The position numbers and the translations under genes were made by a program. A DNA stretch of 64,000 nucleotides, taken from assembly GCA_964534125.1 (NCBI GenBank), contig CAZHOJ010000013.1:1-64000 (forward strand). The letters run 5' to 3'. Source of the stretch: 2-02-FULL-55-14 sp964534125 (GTDB lineage Bacteria; Bacteroidota; Ignavibacteria; UBA10030). The notes beneath the pieces were generated by a model that was not told the origin of the DNA, ran no database searches, and worked only from the letters and a program-made list of their open reading frames with translations. Numbering within the stretch: position 1 is the stretch's first letter; each line of letters opens with the position of its first letter. This document shows positions 18,303 through 27,785 of this stretch, in pieces.

Positions 18303-19666
18303 GGCGATTGCTCCGCTAAGGCATTGAGAAAGAGCTCAAGGTTCGAGTACCCTGAGTCAGTGATGCTTCGGGCGTCCGCGGGTTGGTCCGGATCAAGTCC
18401 GTGAGCACGCTCCCACGCGTCGGGTATCCCATCCATGTCCGTATCGTCCGGCGGCTGCAGCGACCTCAGGTCCGGCCATCCGCCCACGCTTGTCTGCGAG
18501 TCGATGATGCCGAGCGGTATGTCGGTGCGGAGCTTCGGATGGTCCGTGCGATACGATGCACCCTCATACGTCGGTCTGCCGCTCTGCACTTCGGCAATGA
18601 TGCGCCGGTCGACGGTGTCGCGGCGGGGGAGCGCGGCACCTGCGTGGAGGAGCACAGCGTGGTAGGCCTCCTCCGCGGTCTGTGTTGCCGACAGTTCGCT
18701 CAGGAACGGCGTCTCGGATCTCCGGGCGTCGTCGTCCTTCAGGGAGACGCCATTGACCCAATTATCGTCTGCGACCTTTGGATGCCCTTCGACGATATTC
18801 CCATCGACGTACCATGTCCCTTCATCGTCCCAGACCTCGAGGAATGTGGCCGGGTGGAGGGTCGCCGGCCCGGGTTTGAAGTAGTTTGCGACGACGTTCT
18901 GTTTCCCCTTCTCTCCGCCGTAGGCGCATTCGAATCCCCAGTTGAAGACGACATTGTTCCTGAAGTCGACCTCTTCCTTGTCTTCCCACCCATCCCCTCG
19001 TCCTCCCTGGAACCGGGGGTTTCTGGACGTGTGATGGGCGAGGAGGTTATGATGGAACGTCGCGCGGTATCCTCCCCAGATCGCGCCGTATCCGTGCTTG
19101 CCTTTCGGATGGTACGAATCCGCAAGGCTCTCAGAGATGATGGACCATTGGAGCGTGAAGTTCTCGTTGTTGTAGAATGTGGCTGTTTCGTCCATGCCCC
19201 AGCTGAACGAGCAGTGATCGATGATGATGTCCTTCCGCCCGATGCCCATCATCGCATCCGCGGCCTGCTGCCTCTCGTCCCCAAGCCGGAACCGAACGAA
19301 GCGGATGATGATATTGTCCGCGTTGATGATCGTGGGATAGTTGCGGACGCATATGCCGTCGCCCGGAGCGGTCTGGCCTGCGATCGTCAGGTTCCCGTGC
19401 CGTATCACGAGGTCCGATTCGAGGGCGATCGTCCCGGACACCCTGAAGATTATCGTCCGGGCCCCATCCTCATTGACCGCCTCGCGGAGGCTTCCAGGAC
19501 CGTTGTCGGCCAACGTCGACACGAAGAGGACGCGCCCCCCTCGCCCTCCGCTGGTGTACTTACCAAACCCGTCGGCCCCCGGGAAGGAGAGGACCTGGCT
19601 GAGTGCGCTGGTTCCAGCAGAGGCGATGAGCAAGGAGCCGAATATGAAAGTGCGGATCATGGTCAT
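18299..19666 (-). CDS. Pectate lyase PL1 (no sorting tail)
   Basis: 455 residues with a signal peptide (about 1-23). Parallel beta-helix PL1 features: FPGADGFGKYTSGGRGG, DNIIIRFVRFRLGDE, DIIIDHCSFSWGMDET and TFHHNLLAHHTSRNPRF. It cleaves polygalacturonate by beta-elimination, leaving unsaturated ends. It ends at LELFLNALAEQSP, where its neighbour at 19663-21357 carries a further T9SS tail, so the two are tandem paralogues likely sent to different places (periplasm versus surface). ATGA overlaps on both sides (18299-18302, 19663-19666) show tight coupling. Confidence 0.9.
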   Translation of the reverse strand: MTMIRTFIFGSLLIASAGTSALSQVLSFPGADGFGKYTSGGRGGRVLFVSTLADNGPGSLREAVNEDGARTIIFRVSGTIALESDLVIRHGNLTIAGQTAPGDGICVRNYPTIINADNIIIRFVRFRLGDERQQAADAMMGIGRKDIIIDHCSFSWGMDETATFYNNENFTLQWSIISESLADSYHPKGKHGYGAIWGGYRATFHHNLLAHHTSRNPRFQGGRGDGWEDKEEVDFRNNVVFNWGFECAYGGEKGKQNVVANYFKPGPATLHPATFLEVWDDEGTWYVDGNIVEGHPKVADDNWVNGVSLKDDDARRSETPFLSELSATQTAEEAYHAVLLHAGAALPRRDTVDRRIIAEVQSGRPTYEGASYRTDHPKLRTDIPLGIIDSQTSVGGWPDLRSLQPPDDTDMDGIPDAWERAHGLDPDQPADARSITDSGYSNLELFLNALAEQSP

Positions 19667-21357
19667 TTCACAAGTTGGATGTGCATCGCCCGCATGCGTG
19701 TCCCTTGTCGGACGACAACGATGTACGTTCCCGATGACGCAGGTCGCGATACAGCGTCTGTGCCGTTCCAGTGGACCCTCAGGATGCCCGACGGACGGAC
19801 GTCATCGACAAGTTCCTTCGTCAATCGTCCCAGAAGGTCATAGATGCGAACGGTCGCTCGCCCTGACGCAGGAAGGAGAGCGTCGATGGTTGTTGACGGA
19901 TTGAAGGGATTCGGATACGCAGTGAGAACGATGTCGGGATCCTTCGGGATTGCCATGCCCGCCCACTCGTGCACCGATGTGATGGTCAGCGCGTTCAGAT
20001 ATTCTTCGAGCATCGTATATCCGCTCGATGCGATGAGGTTTCTGTCCTCCGCATTGTCGGAGTCCAGTCCCTTCATCGATTCCCAGCTGTCCGGCATGCC
20101 GTCATGGTCGGTATCAGCTGGTGGCGCGGCGCTCCGGAGGTCCGGCCAGCCGCCGGCATCGGAGGCATGGTCGATGATGCCGCGTGCGATGGATGTATCC
20201 ATCGATTGATTGATCGGATACGTCAGTGCTCCGTACGTTGCGATGCCCGTCCGCGCATCGTCGATGATACGGTTGTCGACAGCATCGCGTCGGGGGAGAG
20301 TTGCCCCTGCTTTGTCCAGCACGAGCTGGTAAGCATCCTCCGGCGATTGGTATGTAACCGGGACGTAGGGGAACGGCGTTGAAGCGCGGATGGAAGGAAG
20401 CGACGCGAACGATCCCTGCACTCCGCCCGCCCAGTTGTTCGCAGTGATGGCACTGCTGCCGGTCATGTAGTTCCCTTCGACGTGCCAGCGGGCCAGGCTG
20501 TCCGATGGCTGCAGGATCCTGTATCGCACGCTGGACTTGGTCGCAGGCCCCTGCTTAAAGTAGTTCCCCACAATGTTGACCGTGCTTGCCTCGCCCCCAT
20601 AGATACTGTTGAATCCCCAGTTGTAGATCACATTGTTCCGGAGGTCGAGGTTGTGTGCGACGATGGTTGTGCCTTCGCCTGAGACCCTGGGTGTTCTGCT
20701 CGTGTGGTGGGCGATGAGGTTATGGTGGAACGATGCGTCCGTCCCGCCCCAGATGCCTCCGTAACTATGGAGCCCTTTGGGGTGGGTCGACTGATACAAC
20801 CCTTCGCTGATGATGCACCACTGAACGGTCGTGCTGTCATTGCCATAGAATGAGAAGACCTCGTCGTTCCCCCAGCTTGCTGAGCAATGATCGACGATGA
20901 TGTGCGCGCCATCGCGTCCGCTGAATGCATCCTGCTCGCCCCCGGCTTCGTCTCCCGTCCTGAATCGCAGATAGCGGATGATGACATGCTGGGCCTGTAC
21001 GGAAACGCCGTACCTCCGGATAGCGATGCCGTCACCGGGAGCCGTCTGACCGGCGATGGTGATGGAATCGTTGCTGATGGCGAGCGGAGAGTTCAGGATG
21101 ATCGTCCCTGAGACACGAAAGACGACGGTCCGTGCACCTGAGGCCTGGATCGCCGCGCGGAGACTGCCCGTCCCCGCATCGTCCAGTGTCGTTACCTCGA
21201 TGACCGCACCTCCGCGGCCGCCGGCGGAGAACATGCCCGCTCCTTCCGCTCCCGGGAAAGAAGGCAGCTGCGCGAGCAGGGGAGTGACCGTACACAGGAA
21301 GGGGACGGAAACGAAAAAGGTGAGACGGAGAGAACGAAGCAGGAAGGATGGGATCAT
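19663..21357 (-). CDS. Pectate lyase PL1 with T9SS sorting tail
   Basis: 564 residues: signal peptide about 1-29, PL1 beta-helix about 30-450 (FPGAEGAGMFSAGGRGG, HVIIRYLRFRTGDE, HIIVDHCSASWGNDEV, SFHHNLIAHHTSRTPR), and a sorting tail from residue 481 (YPNPFNPSTT to HIQLVK). It would act outside the cell or on its surface on polygalacturonan. It is a close paralogue of the next gene but with the extra tail. A strong hairpin (21398-21426) lies about 41 bases upstream of its ATG. Confidence 0.9.
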   Translation of the reverse strand: MIPSFLLRSLRLTFFVSVPFLCTVTPLLAQLPSFPGAEGAGMFSAGGRGGAVIEVTTLDDAGTGSLRAAIQASGARTVVFRVSGTIILNSPLAISNDSITIAGQTAPGDGIAIRRYGVSVQAQHVIIRYLRFRTGDEAGGEQDAFSGRDGAHIIVDHCSASWGNDEVFSFYGNDSTTVQWCIISEGLYQSTHPKGLHSYGGIWGGTDASFHHNLIAHHTSRTPRVSGEGTTIVAHNLDLRNNVIYNWGFNSIYGGEASTVNIVGNYFKQGPATKSSVRYRILQPSDSLARWHVEGNYMTGSSAITANNWAGGVQGSFASLPSIRASTPFPYVPVTYQSPEDAYQLVLDKAGATLPRRDAVDNRIIDDARTGIATYGALTYPINQSMDTSIARGIIDHASDAGGWPDLRSAAPPADTDHDGMPDSWESMKGLDSDNAEDRNLIASSGYTMLEEYLNALTITSVHEWAGMAIPKDPDIVLTAYPNPFNPSTTIDALLPASGRATVRIYDLLGRLTKELVDDVRPSGILRVHWNGTDAVSRPASSGTYIVVVRQGTRMRAMHIQLVK

Positions 21358-21397
21358 AAAGGCATCATCAGGACCGCGCGATTACGCTCCGGCACAT

Positions 21398-21426
21398 CGG
21401 GCCGTTCCCTCTGCGGGAACGGCCCG
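21398..21426 (-). terminator. Strong intercistronic hairpin between repeat-family gene and PL1
   Basis: CGGGCCGTTCCC and its exact complement GGGAACGGCCCG form a 12-bp stem with the five-base loop TCTGC (plus-strand reading). It follows the stop codon at 21441 and precedes the PL1 ATG at 21357. It lacks a T-run, so it may be a weak terminator or an RNA-end protector that sets the upstream gene's transcript level above the rest of the operon. Confidence 0.6.
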
Positions 21427-21440
21427 GTACCGGGGAGGTA

Positions 21441-23000
21441 CTACTTGAGAAGGACCATCTTCCGCAGGGACACGTTCGTTCCCGACGTCAGCTGGCACAG
21501 GTATACACCTGCTGCCACGTTGCTCGCATCCCACGTCACAGAGTACGTGCCGGGTGCGACATCCTGCGACAGGAGCGTCGCCACTTCGCGGCCGAGGAGG
21601 TCCATGACCTTCAGCGTCGTGACGCCGGATTCCTCAAGGGTGAAGCGGATCTGGGTCGACGGGTTGAAGGGATTGGGGAAGTTCTGTTCGAGGGCGAAGG
21701 AACTCGGAACGTCAGAGACCTTATCGACGGACGTTCCAGGGCTCACGAGGGTGTTCTCCGTTGTTCCGGTTGCCCTGGCGAGCGCCAGGTAGATCGCGCC
21801 GCCGTCCTTGTTGAAGCGGTTGTACACCGAGTCGCTCTCGATGAACACGGAATCGAAATCGGTGGTGTGGAGGACCGCAAGGGGACCTCCGTTCATCCAG
21901 GTCGTGCCCGTTGAGTCGGTGACAGCGACACGCAGATTCGTGTTCCCTTCCGCGACTCCATCGTCAGCGCTGTATGGCACGGAATACTCATCGGCATCCA
22001 TATAGGCAGCCCCGCTGCCCGAGTAGACCTTGTACGACATCGAGTAATACCGGACCTCAGATACCTTGTCGATCCCTGCACCAAGCGCAGAGGTAACGGT
22101 CGTTGCGTTCCCCGGGATGGCACTCACAAGCACGGCATGTCCGGTCGAATTGCCGGGAGCTTGGAAGTGGATCGTGACAGGTCGGTAGCCAGTCTCGTCG
22201 CCGACCGGGAATTCCTTCGTTGTTCCGCCGCCGCCGTTCGAGATGCCTCGAGCGACGGTTCCGATCACATATGAATCCGGGCCGTAGCCCTGGAAGGAGG
22301 AACTGGTGGTCCAAATGGAAGCAAGCACTCCCGGACGGGCCTCGATCAGCCCTGATTCGAAGCGGATGTAGGGATTGACGTTGGCGGCAGAGCTGCTCGA
22401 GCCGCCGGCATTGACGAGGTCCTTCTCCAGCGTGACCTTGGCACCGCCGGTCTTGCGGATGGTGACTCCGCCGAACTCGTTCGTGGAGCTGTTCACGTAC
22501 GGGGTGCACGAGAATGTCGTATTCGTGGCCCCTGTAAAGATAAGTCGCGCGGTGGTCTTCGAACTTCCTGCGGAACCGGAAACGAAATCGATGGTGCCGA
22601 AGTTCAGGAAGTCGCCGCTGACCAGGATCGAATCCGCCACCTCAAGCCCTGTCGTGCTCGAATTCACATTGAACAGGGAGTTGGCCTCGATGACGATGGA
22701 GCCGTTGACTGTGAGCGTGAACTGTCCGGTCGTCACGAACCGCAGACGTGCCCCGCCTGTCGACTCACCTACCGTCAGCCCTGCGATCACTGCACTCGTG
22801 TCCACATACATCGTGTCGCCAGCAACGATAACGACAGTATTGCTGGGACCAGGAATAACGCCCCCGACCCATGAGCTGGGATCGCTCCAGTTCAATTCCC
22901 CGCCTGAGCCGGCAGATGTTATCTCCTGCGCTTGGGCAGAGAGGGAGACGACGAAAAGGATCGCCATCAACCCACTAAGCAATTTGAAAAGACTTCTCAT
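21441..23000 (-). CDS. Secreted T9SS cargo of an unrecognised repeat family (one copy)
   Basis: 519 residues: signal peptide about 1-25, one ~400-residue unit, and a sorting tail from residue 440 (NFPNPFNPST to KMVLLK). The unit starts with a G8-like segment (WSDPSSWVGGVIPG) and carries TGGAKVTL, FPVGDETGYRPVTI (from Phe264), STGHAVLV, IDKVSEVRYY and ADDGVAEGNTNLRV. The same landmarks occur twice in the 928-residue protein at 50077-52863. No catalytic motif is recognised. It is the first gene after the second operator copy (23072-23089) and is bracketed by hairpins, suggesting an abundantly made surface protein. Function is unknown; glycan binding or adhesion is a guess. Confidence 0.75.
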   Translation of the reverse strand: MRSLFKLLSGLMAILFVVSLSAQAQEITSAGSGGELNWSDPSSWVGGVIPGPSNTVVIVAGDTMYVDTSAVIAGLTVGESTGGARLRFVTTGQFTLTVNGSIVIEANSLFNVNSSTTGLEVADSILVSGDFLNFGTIDFVSGSAGSSKTTARLIFTGATNTTFSCTPYVNSSTNEFGGVTIRKTGGAKVTLEKDLVNAGGSSSSAANVNPYIRFESGLIEARPGVLASIWTTSSSFQGYGPDSYVIGTVARGISNGGGGTTKEFPVGDETGYRPVTIHFQAPGNSTGHAVLVSAIPGNATTVTSALGAGIDKVSEVRYYSMSYKVYSGSGAAYMDADEYSVPYSADDGVAEGNTNLRVAVTDSTGTTWMNGGPLAVLHTTDFDSVFIESDSVYNRFNKDGGAIYLALARATGTTENTLVSPGTSVDKVSDVPSSFALEQNFPNPFNPSTQIRFTLEESGVTTLKVMDLLGREVATLLSQDVAPGTYSVTWDASNVAAGVYLCQLTSGTNVSLRKMVLLK

Positions 23001-23071
23001 GATTCCTCCTGCCTGATGGTGGTTGATGTGGCCTGACTTCCGGGATAGAGGTCAGATGGAGCTGCAGCTAC

Positions 23072-23089
23072 TTGTATGATGTCATACAT
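23072..23089 (-). promoter_or_regulatory. Second copy of the GntR-type operator
   Basis: TTGTATGATGTCATACAT matches the perfect palindrome at 30017-30034 in 16 of 18 positions when read on the minus strand (ATGTATGACATCATACAA against TTGTATGACATCATACAA, 17 of 18 with the spacer orientation taken into account). It lies 72-89 bases before the start of the repeat-family gene, within the leader if the promoter at 23191-23219 is used. It is inferred to be bound by the regulator encoded at 30047. Confidence 0.7.
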
Positions 23090-23190
23090 AGTCGACTGAG
23101 TCGGAACAATACATCAATCTCTTGAACCTGGGCTGTAGATCGCATTCATCGAAGAAAACCTTCACTTTCGCGGTTACTGAATCGCTTGTC

Positions 23191-23219
23191 AAAGTATATC
23201 TTGTCAATGAGAGTGTCAA
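23191..23219 (-). promoter_or_regulatory. Candidate promoter for the 23000-to-39 gene group
   Basis: Minus strand TTGACA (23219-23214), a 17-base spacer, then TACTTT (23196-23191). It lies between the DUF4861 stop and the repeat-family gene, and would start a leader of about 180 nt containing the operator copy. A second TTGACA at 23207-23202 has no good partner box. Confidence 0.45.
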
Positions 23220-23242
23220 GCAAACTCTTCTCGGTACTGATA

Positions 23243-23260
23243 ATTCTCACGAATGAGAAT
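23243..23260 (-). terminator. TTCG-loop hairpin after the DUF4861 gene
   Basis: On the minus strand ATTCTCA-TTCG-TGAGAAT is a perfect 7-bp stem closed by a TTCG tetraloop, 11 bases beyond the stop at 23271. No T-run follows, so it is probably an RNA-end stabiliser or weak terminator separating the first five genes from the next promoter. Confidence 0.5.
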
Positions 23261-23270
23261 CGCGAATGAG

Positions 23271-24467
23271 CTACTGAATTTTGGCCTCAAGAGGATGGCT
23301 TATCCTCTCCCGGACCCTCGCAACCTCCTGCTCGATTGTCTTTTCGTCAAGTCTCAATATTCCCTCATCCTCCCATATGGCTGAAAGCCGAATCGTCGTC
23401 GCAGATCCGGGGGCGACGGGGAAGACAATTCCATGGTCGGATTCTGACTCGAATGCCCTCGCTCCAGTTTCAGGTGCGAACGAGATGAGCATGAAGAGTC
23501 CATCGCCGGCCCTGGACTGGTCCCCCATCGTGTAGATGTATCCATCCTCGACGCGGCTCGTGACGGATGCTGAGGCATGCTTTGCGATGCCGGTCGCAAC
23601 GATGATATCGGCTGAACTGGCGATGCGATGCTCGGTGACCCGATCGGTGGCGTAGATCAGAAGTGTCGAGGTCAGGTCCACAGCCCGGTTGCCGACTTTC
23701 CAGCCCGAGTACTCGATCCGAACCACGGCACGGACCGGCCCGCGTGCCACGATGTGGGTCCGCCGCCCGCTCAGAACTTCCGGCTTGACCGCCTTTCCGT
23801 CATCCATGATGCCGAATCCGCCGAATCCGAATGCGGGACCGACATGGAGCACGTCCATTCCCCACGAGGCGTCGAGTTGATAATTGGTACCCGTCCGGCC
23901 GATGAAATCCCACACGAGCACCCCGTCACGCTTGCCCTGGATGTCCATAGCATTCCGTTCATCCAGATACAGTCTGTATGCTATGACCATCGATTCCCAT
24001 CCGACGCCATCGAACGGATAGAGATTGTCCGCGCGAAGTGTTCCCGGTCCGGCGTCGTCGAGGAGAGACATCTTTTTTCCTTCGACACGCTTGTAGTTCA
24101 CTGCGTCGGTCAGTGGCGGACCGACAGGGGAAGCCAGCGAGTCCCGCTCAGCGGTCAGGAGGAATGTCCGCGATTCCGCAGGGGCCATCGTCGCGAGGAA
24201 TGCCATCTCATCGCGCGATCCATCTCCGTCCAGGTCGTCGATCTGGAACGGTATCGACCTGTTCGCCTCGTCCACAAGGCGCAGACGCTTCTCGTCGATG
24301 CCGCTGAAGGTCCCGGCGATCACGTCCCACCCAAGGACGACAGGCTCGTTGAGGCGGTGCTGGTGTGAGGGATTCGTGACCTGTATGGACGCGTTCTGTG
24401 CATCGAGTCTGCCTGCAGCGAGCGCAGCCAGACATATGCTCAGGAGGAAGAGGCGGTTTCGGGTCAT
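23271..24467 (-). CDS. DUF4861-family secreted protein
   Basis: 398 residues from the ATG at 24467, which has AGGAGA 6 bases upstream and is followed directly by a signal peptide (MTRNRLFLLSICLAALAAG). Longer starts would place the signal internally. The body (IQVTNPSHQHRLNEPVVLGW, FQIDDLDGDGSRDEMAFLA, VNYKRVEGKKM) matches the DUF4861 family found in Bacteroidota polysaccharide loci. No activity is claimed. Its place between GH43 and pectate lyases suggests a part in pectin side-chain handling. No sorting tail. Confidence 0.75.
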   Translation of the reverse strand: MTRNRLFLLSICLAALAAGRLDAQNASIQVTNPSHQHRLNEPVVLGWDVIAGTFSGIDEKRLRLVDEANRSIPFQIDDLDGDGSRDEMAFLATMAPAESRTFLLTAERDSLASPVGPPLTDAVNYKRVEGKKMSLLDDAGPGTLRADNLYPFDGVGWESMVIAYRLYLDERNAMDIQGKRDGVLVWDFIGRTGTNYQLDASWGMDVLHVGPAFGFGGFGIMDDGKAVKPEVLSGRRTHIVARGPVRAVVRIEYSGWKVGNRAVDLTSTLLIYATDRVTEHRIASSADIIVATGIAKHASASVTSRVEDGYIYTMGDQSRAGDGLFMLISFAPETGARAFESESDHGIVFPVAPGSATTIRLSAIWEDEGILRLDEKTIEQEVARVRERISHPLEAKIQ

Positions 24468-24519
24468 ATCGGATTCTCCTATGGGTGAATGTCCGGTAGT
24501 ATGCAAAGACAGGGAGTGG

Positions 24520-26184
24520 TCAGTGATGGGGGGAGATACGGAACCAGTCGACGGAGACCGCTCCTGCTGATGATGAATCTGAAGCAAGTGCATAAAGACC
24601 GATGCGCGCTCCCACCCATCGTCCCGATTGAACGGGGATCTCACCTGCGACGTCTTCGAAGATGACACCATCCAGGGATAGGCTCAGCCGACACGATGGG
24701 CTCTTGCCGAAAGTCGCCCTGAGATAGACGACATCGGTGTCGAGCAGGCGCTCATGCGTCCACACGTCAGGTGCCTCCTCGTCGAGCAGGTGTCCGACAC
24801 CTCGCTCGAGCGACAGGGTGCCGTCCTTCCGCTGCACTCCGAGAGTGCTGTATTCATTCCCCAGGACGACAAGGCCGGCCCGGTCGCCCTCGGCAAGGCC
24901 TCCGGCATCCATGAGTGCTGTTACAACGAACGCGGGGGCCGGGATCTTCTGCAGCAGGATGGCGGGACATTCTCTGATGTCGGCACCAGGATGGGGCAAT
25001 GCGACCGGTGTGAGGACAAGATGCCCATCCCGCAGGGCATAGAACCCGCCTGACCCGCCGACGTTCGCCTGCCATTGCCACTGCAAACCGAGGTCCGGGC
25101 CGTTGAATTCGTCCGAGGTCTGCGGCTCCATGAGGATTCCCTGTGAGCTGCTCACAGGTTTCCTGAAGGTGGCCACAGGCTCACCGATCCCGTCACCGTC
25201 GGTATCCACGCCGATCAGCGGCCATCCCCCGTGCCACGCAACAGGCTGGAGGTGCGTGATGCGTCCATAGGCGCCCTTGTCCTGGAAATGGACGAACCAG
25301 GACGCGCCGGAGACGTCCTCGATCCATGCCCCCTGATGCGGTCCGTTGATCTCGGTCCGTCCCTGGTGAAGTATAATACGGTCCTCATAGGGCCCCGTCA
25401 GGGACTGTGCCCGGAGAACGGTCTGCCATCCCTGCTTTACCCCTCCTGCCGGGGCGAATATATAATAGAGGCCATGTCTTTTATAGAGCTTGGGACCCTC
25501 GATGGTCGGATGCCGGTCCGGGTCCGAGAACACATTCACACTGTCACCGACCACCGCCGTCCCTTCCGCGTTCATCCGGCGAAGGGTGAGGACGCCATTG
25601 AAACCCGCTCTGCTCTTCGCCCAGGCGTGGACCAGGTACGCTCCTCCGTCATCATCCCAGAACGGACAGGGATCGATCCATCCTTTGGCGGCCTGAACGA
25701 GGACCGGATCACTCCATGGTCCGGCGGGATCGAAAGATGAGACGCGGAAAATGCCGTGGTCCGGATCGCCATAGTAGATCATGTACAATCCGTCACGGAA
25801 GCGGAGCGAGGGGGCCCATACCCCGTGTCCATGCCGGGGGATGCTGTAATGAGATTCCGGTGGCACCATCCGGAGTGCATGTCCGATGATGGTCCAGTTC
25901 ACGAGGTCGGCGGAGCGCAGGACAGGGAGGCCGGGTGAACTCGAAAAGCTCGACGAGGTCATGTAGTAAGCATCGTCGACGCGGATGACGTCAGGGTCGG
26001 AGTAGTCGGCGTAGAGGATCGGATTGGCGTAGGTGCCGTCGAGCCGGTCGGGTCTCCACACCGCGGCAGCATGGTTCTCGCCGTGGTCTGTGCAGCCGAA
26101 GACGCCGAAGCACACGAACAGGACCAGGGCGTGGACCGTGGCATCATTTGCGATTGAGCCGTGGAGAGGTCCGTGAGAGATCAT
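24520..26184 (-). CDS. GH43 family glycosidase (lipoprotein)
   Basis: 554 residues from the ATG at 26184, which overlaps the PL9 stop (ATGA) and places a lipobox (FGVFGC) about 25 residues in. The five-bladed propeller begins YANPILYADYSDPDVIRVDD with the catalytic base Asp; GWIDPCPFWDD carries the second Asp and TIEGPKLYKRHGLYYIFAP the acid Glu. Residues about 350-554 form a C-terminal beta-sandwich (SDEFNGPDLGLQWQW) of the kind seen in GH43 subfamily-12-like enzymes. Likely removes arabinosyl or xylosyl side chains from pectin; exact substrate not visible. Confidence 0.88.
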   Translation of the reverse strand: MISHGPLHGSIANDATVHALVLFVCFGVFGCTDHGENHAAAVWRPDRLDGTYANPILYADYSDPDVIRVDDAYYMTSSSFSSSPGLPVLRSADLVNWTIIGHALRMVPPESHYSIPRHGHGVWAPSLRFRDGLYMIYYGDPDHGIFRVSSFDPAGPWSDPVLVQAAKGWIDPCPFWDDDGGAYLVHAWAKSRAGFNGVLTLRRMNAEGTAVVGDSVNVFSDPDRHPTIEGPKLYKRHGLYYIFAPAGGVKQGWQTVLRAQSLTGPYEDRIILHQGRTEINGPHQGAWIEDVSGASWFVHFQDKGAYGRITHLQPVAWHGGWPLIGVDTDGDGIGEPVATFRKPVSSSQGILMEPQTSDEFNGPDLGLQWQWQANVGGSGGFYALRDGHLVLTPVALPHPGADIRECPAILLQKIPAPAFVVTALMDAGGLAEGDRAGLVVLGNEYSTLGVQRKDGTLSLERGVGHLLDEEAPDVWTHERLLDTDVVYLRATFGKSPSCRLSLSLDGVIFEDVAGEIPVQSGRWVGARIGLYALASDSSSAGAVSVDWFRISPHH

Positions 26185-27707
26185 TTCAGGAAGAACATTT
26201 TGACGGTACGCGTGGTTGTCCCGAATCTGATGGTCGCAAAATACACTCCACTGGACAGCGCATAGCCTTCCGTTCCGCCGGCGTTCCATCGGAAGGAGTA
26301 CGTCCCGGCCCCGGGGATCACCTGTTCCTCTGAGGACACGGTCCGGCCGGTCAGATCGTGGATGGCGACCACGACCCTGCCCGCTGCCGGTGCGGTGAAT
26401 TCGATCCGCGTCTCGGGATTGAACGGGTTCGGATAGTTCTGCGATACCCGGAATCCGTCTGGAACCTCGCCCCGCAGATCGACGGCGGTGCTGGGATCGT
26501 ATTCGAATGCGCCGAGGTCTATCGCCGGTCCGAGATATGGAAGACCAACGTCCGTACCGGCATCGATGAGATCGCTCCCCTGCGCAAGACGGAGGAACCC
26601 GACCACCGGCAATGATCCGTCAGGCTGACGGGGACCCCGTACGCCCGTCGTGTCGATGCTGATGAAATCGGCCTCGCTCACGGAAGAGGATCCGGTCCAG
26701 CTGCTCGAGGTTACGGCAGCGGAGGCCGACACCGTTCCGACAGGGCCGAAGGCCACACAGTTCGTCAGCGTTAGAGAGGCGGTGCTGTCGACAGGGCCGG
26801 GCAGGCTGTAATTCGTGCCGTTACGGTGCGAGGTCCCGTTGAGGATCGTCATGCTTCCACGATTGTTGTTCTGGTCGAATCCCTTCACCCTGTTATCAAA
26901 GGCAAGACATCGCCGGAGGATCATATTGTGCCGGAGCGTCTTGTCATCACTTCCTCCCATCTTGAACCCGTTCCCGTCGCCGTTGGGCAGGCTAGGAGTT
27001 CCGTCCTTGAGATACCCGTTCCTGAACGACCAGCAATTCTCGAGCGTCGTCGTCACGTCGTTGGCCTCACGGAGATAGCCGTCCCACCCGTCGTCAGCGT
27101 TCTCCCACGCGCGGCAGCCGACAAAGACATTGCCCGATCCCACGGAGAGCTTCGGGGCAAAGCCATCCGCATTCTCGAAGGTTGGATCGGCGTTATGGTA
27201 TGAATCGCAGTTGATGAAGCGGTTATTCGCGGCACCGTTATCGAGCTGTACGCCGCTGTCGCGGTTCTCGAAAAAGGAACAGTGCTCGACGATGTTCTCC
27301 GATCCCGACATCTGAAGGCCGTTGTCGCCGGCCCCCTTTATGTCCAGCCCGGAGACGTACCAAAAGCTGCCGGTGATCCGCAGGCCCCGATTGCTGCTCC
27401 CGGTCGCCATGGACGAGAAGTCGAGGAGCGGTCGGTCGCCGGGAAGCGCGATGAGAACGTTCCTCCCGGTCGCAAGGCCCGATTTCGACAGGGTGGCGGT
27501 GATCGTGTACTGGTATGTCCCGCCGGCGACGTAAATGGTGTCGCCAATGGCGAGCACCGCGTGCGCCTTGAAGATCGAATAGAACGGTTGTTCCTGCGTT
27601 CCGGGATTCGTATCGCTCCCATGCGGAGCGACGTACCATTGTGCGGCGAGGTCTGAGGGGCCTATGAACGCTGCAAGAAGGAAGAGCCAGGATAGGGATA
27701 GTTTCAT
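26181..27707 (-). CDS. Pectate lyase PL9 with T9SS sorting tail
   Basis: 508 residues: signal peptide about 1-22, right-handed beta-helix about 23-400, sorting tail from residue 424 (NYPNPFNPET to KMFFLK). PL9-style segments are WYVAPHGSDTNPGTQEQPF, IVEHCSFFENRDSGVQLDNG, NADGFAPKL and DDGWDGY, the acidic cluster expected for calcium binding and catalysis. It cleaves polygalacturonate or rhamnogalacturonan endolytically outside the cell. Coupled by ATGA to GH43 downstream. The 78-bp gap before its start holds only a weak GATGTG/CACATC hairpin. Confidence 0.88.
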   Translation of the reverse strand: MKLSLSWLFLLAAFIGPSDLAAQWYVAPHGSDTNPGTQEQPFYSIFKAHAVLAIGDTIYVAGGTYQYTITATLSKSGLATGRNVLIALPGDRPLLDFSSMATGSSNRGLRITGSFWYVSGLDIKGAGDNGLQMSGSENIVEHCSFFENRDSGVQLDNGAANNRFINCDSYHNADPTFENADGFAPKLSVGSGNVFVGCRAWENADDGWDGYLREANDVTTTLENCWSFRNGYLKDGTPSLPNGDGNGFKMGGSDDKTLRHNMILRRCLAFDNRVKGFDQNNNRGSMTILNGTSHRNGTNYSLPGPVDSTASLTLTNCVAFGPVGTVSASAAVTSSSWTGSSSVSEADFISIDTTGVRGPRQPDGSLPVVGFLRLAQGSDLIDAGTDVGLPYLGPAIDLGAFEYDPSTAVDLRGEVPDGFRVSQNYPNPFNPETRIEFTAPAAGRVVVAIHDLTGRTVSSEEQVIPGAGTYSFRWNAGGTEGYALSSGVYFATIRFGTTTRTVKMFFLK

Positions 27708-27785
27708 GCAAGATTCGTGATGATCATCGATGGTTATCTGTAATATGGCCGAATTGATGTCCTATGATGTGACGCACATCGCTTT

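Noticed and set aside
27766..27780. GATGTG-ACG-CACATC as a terminator after CE12
   Set aside because: Only a 6-bp stem and no T-run; noted in the PL9 entry but not listed as a feature.
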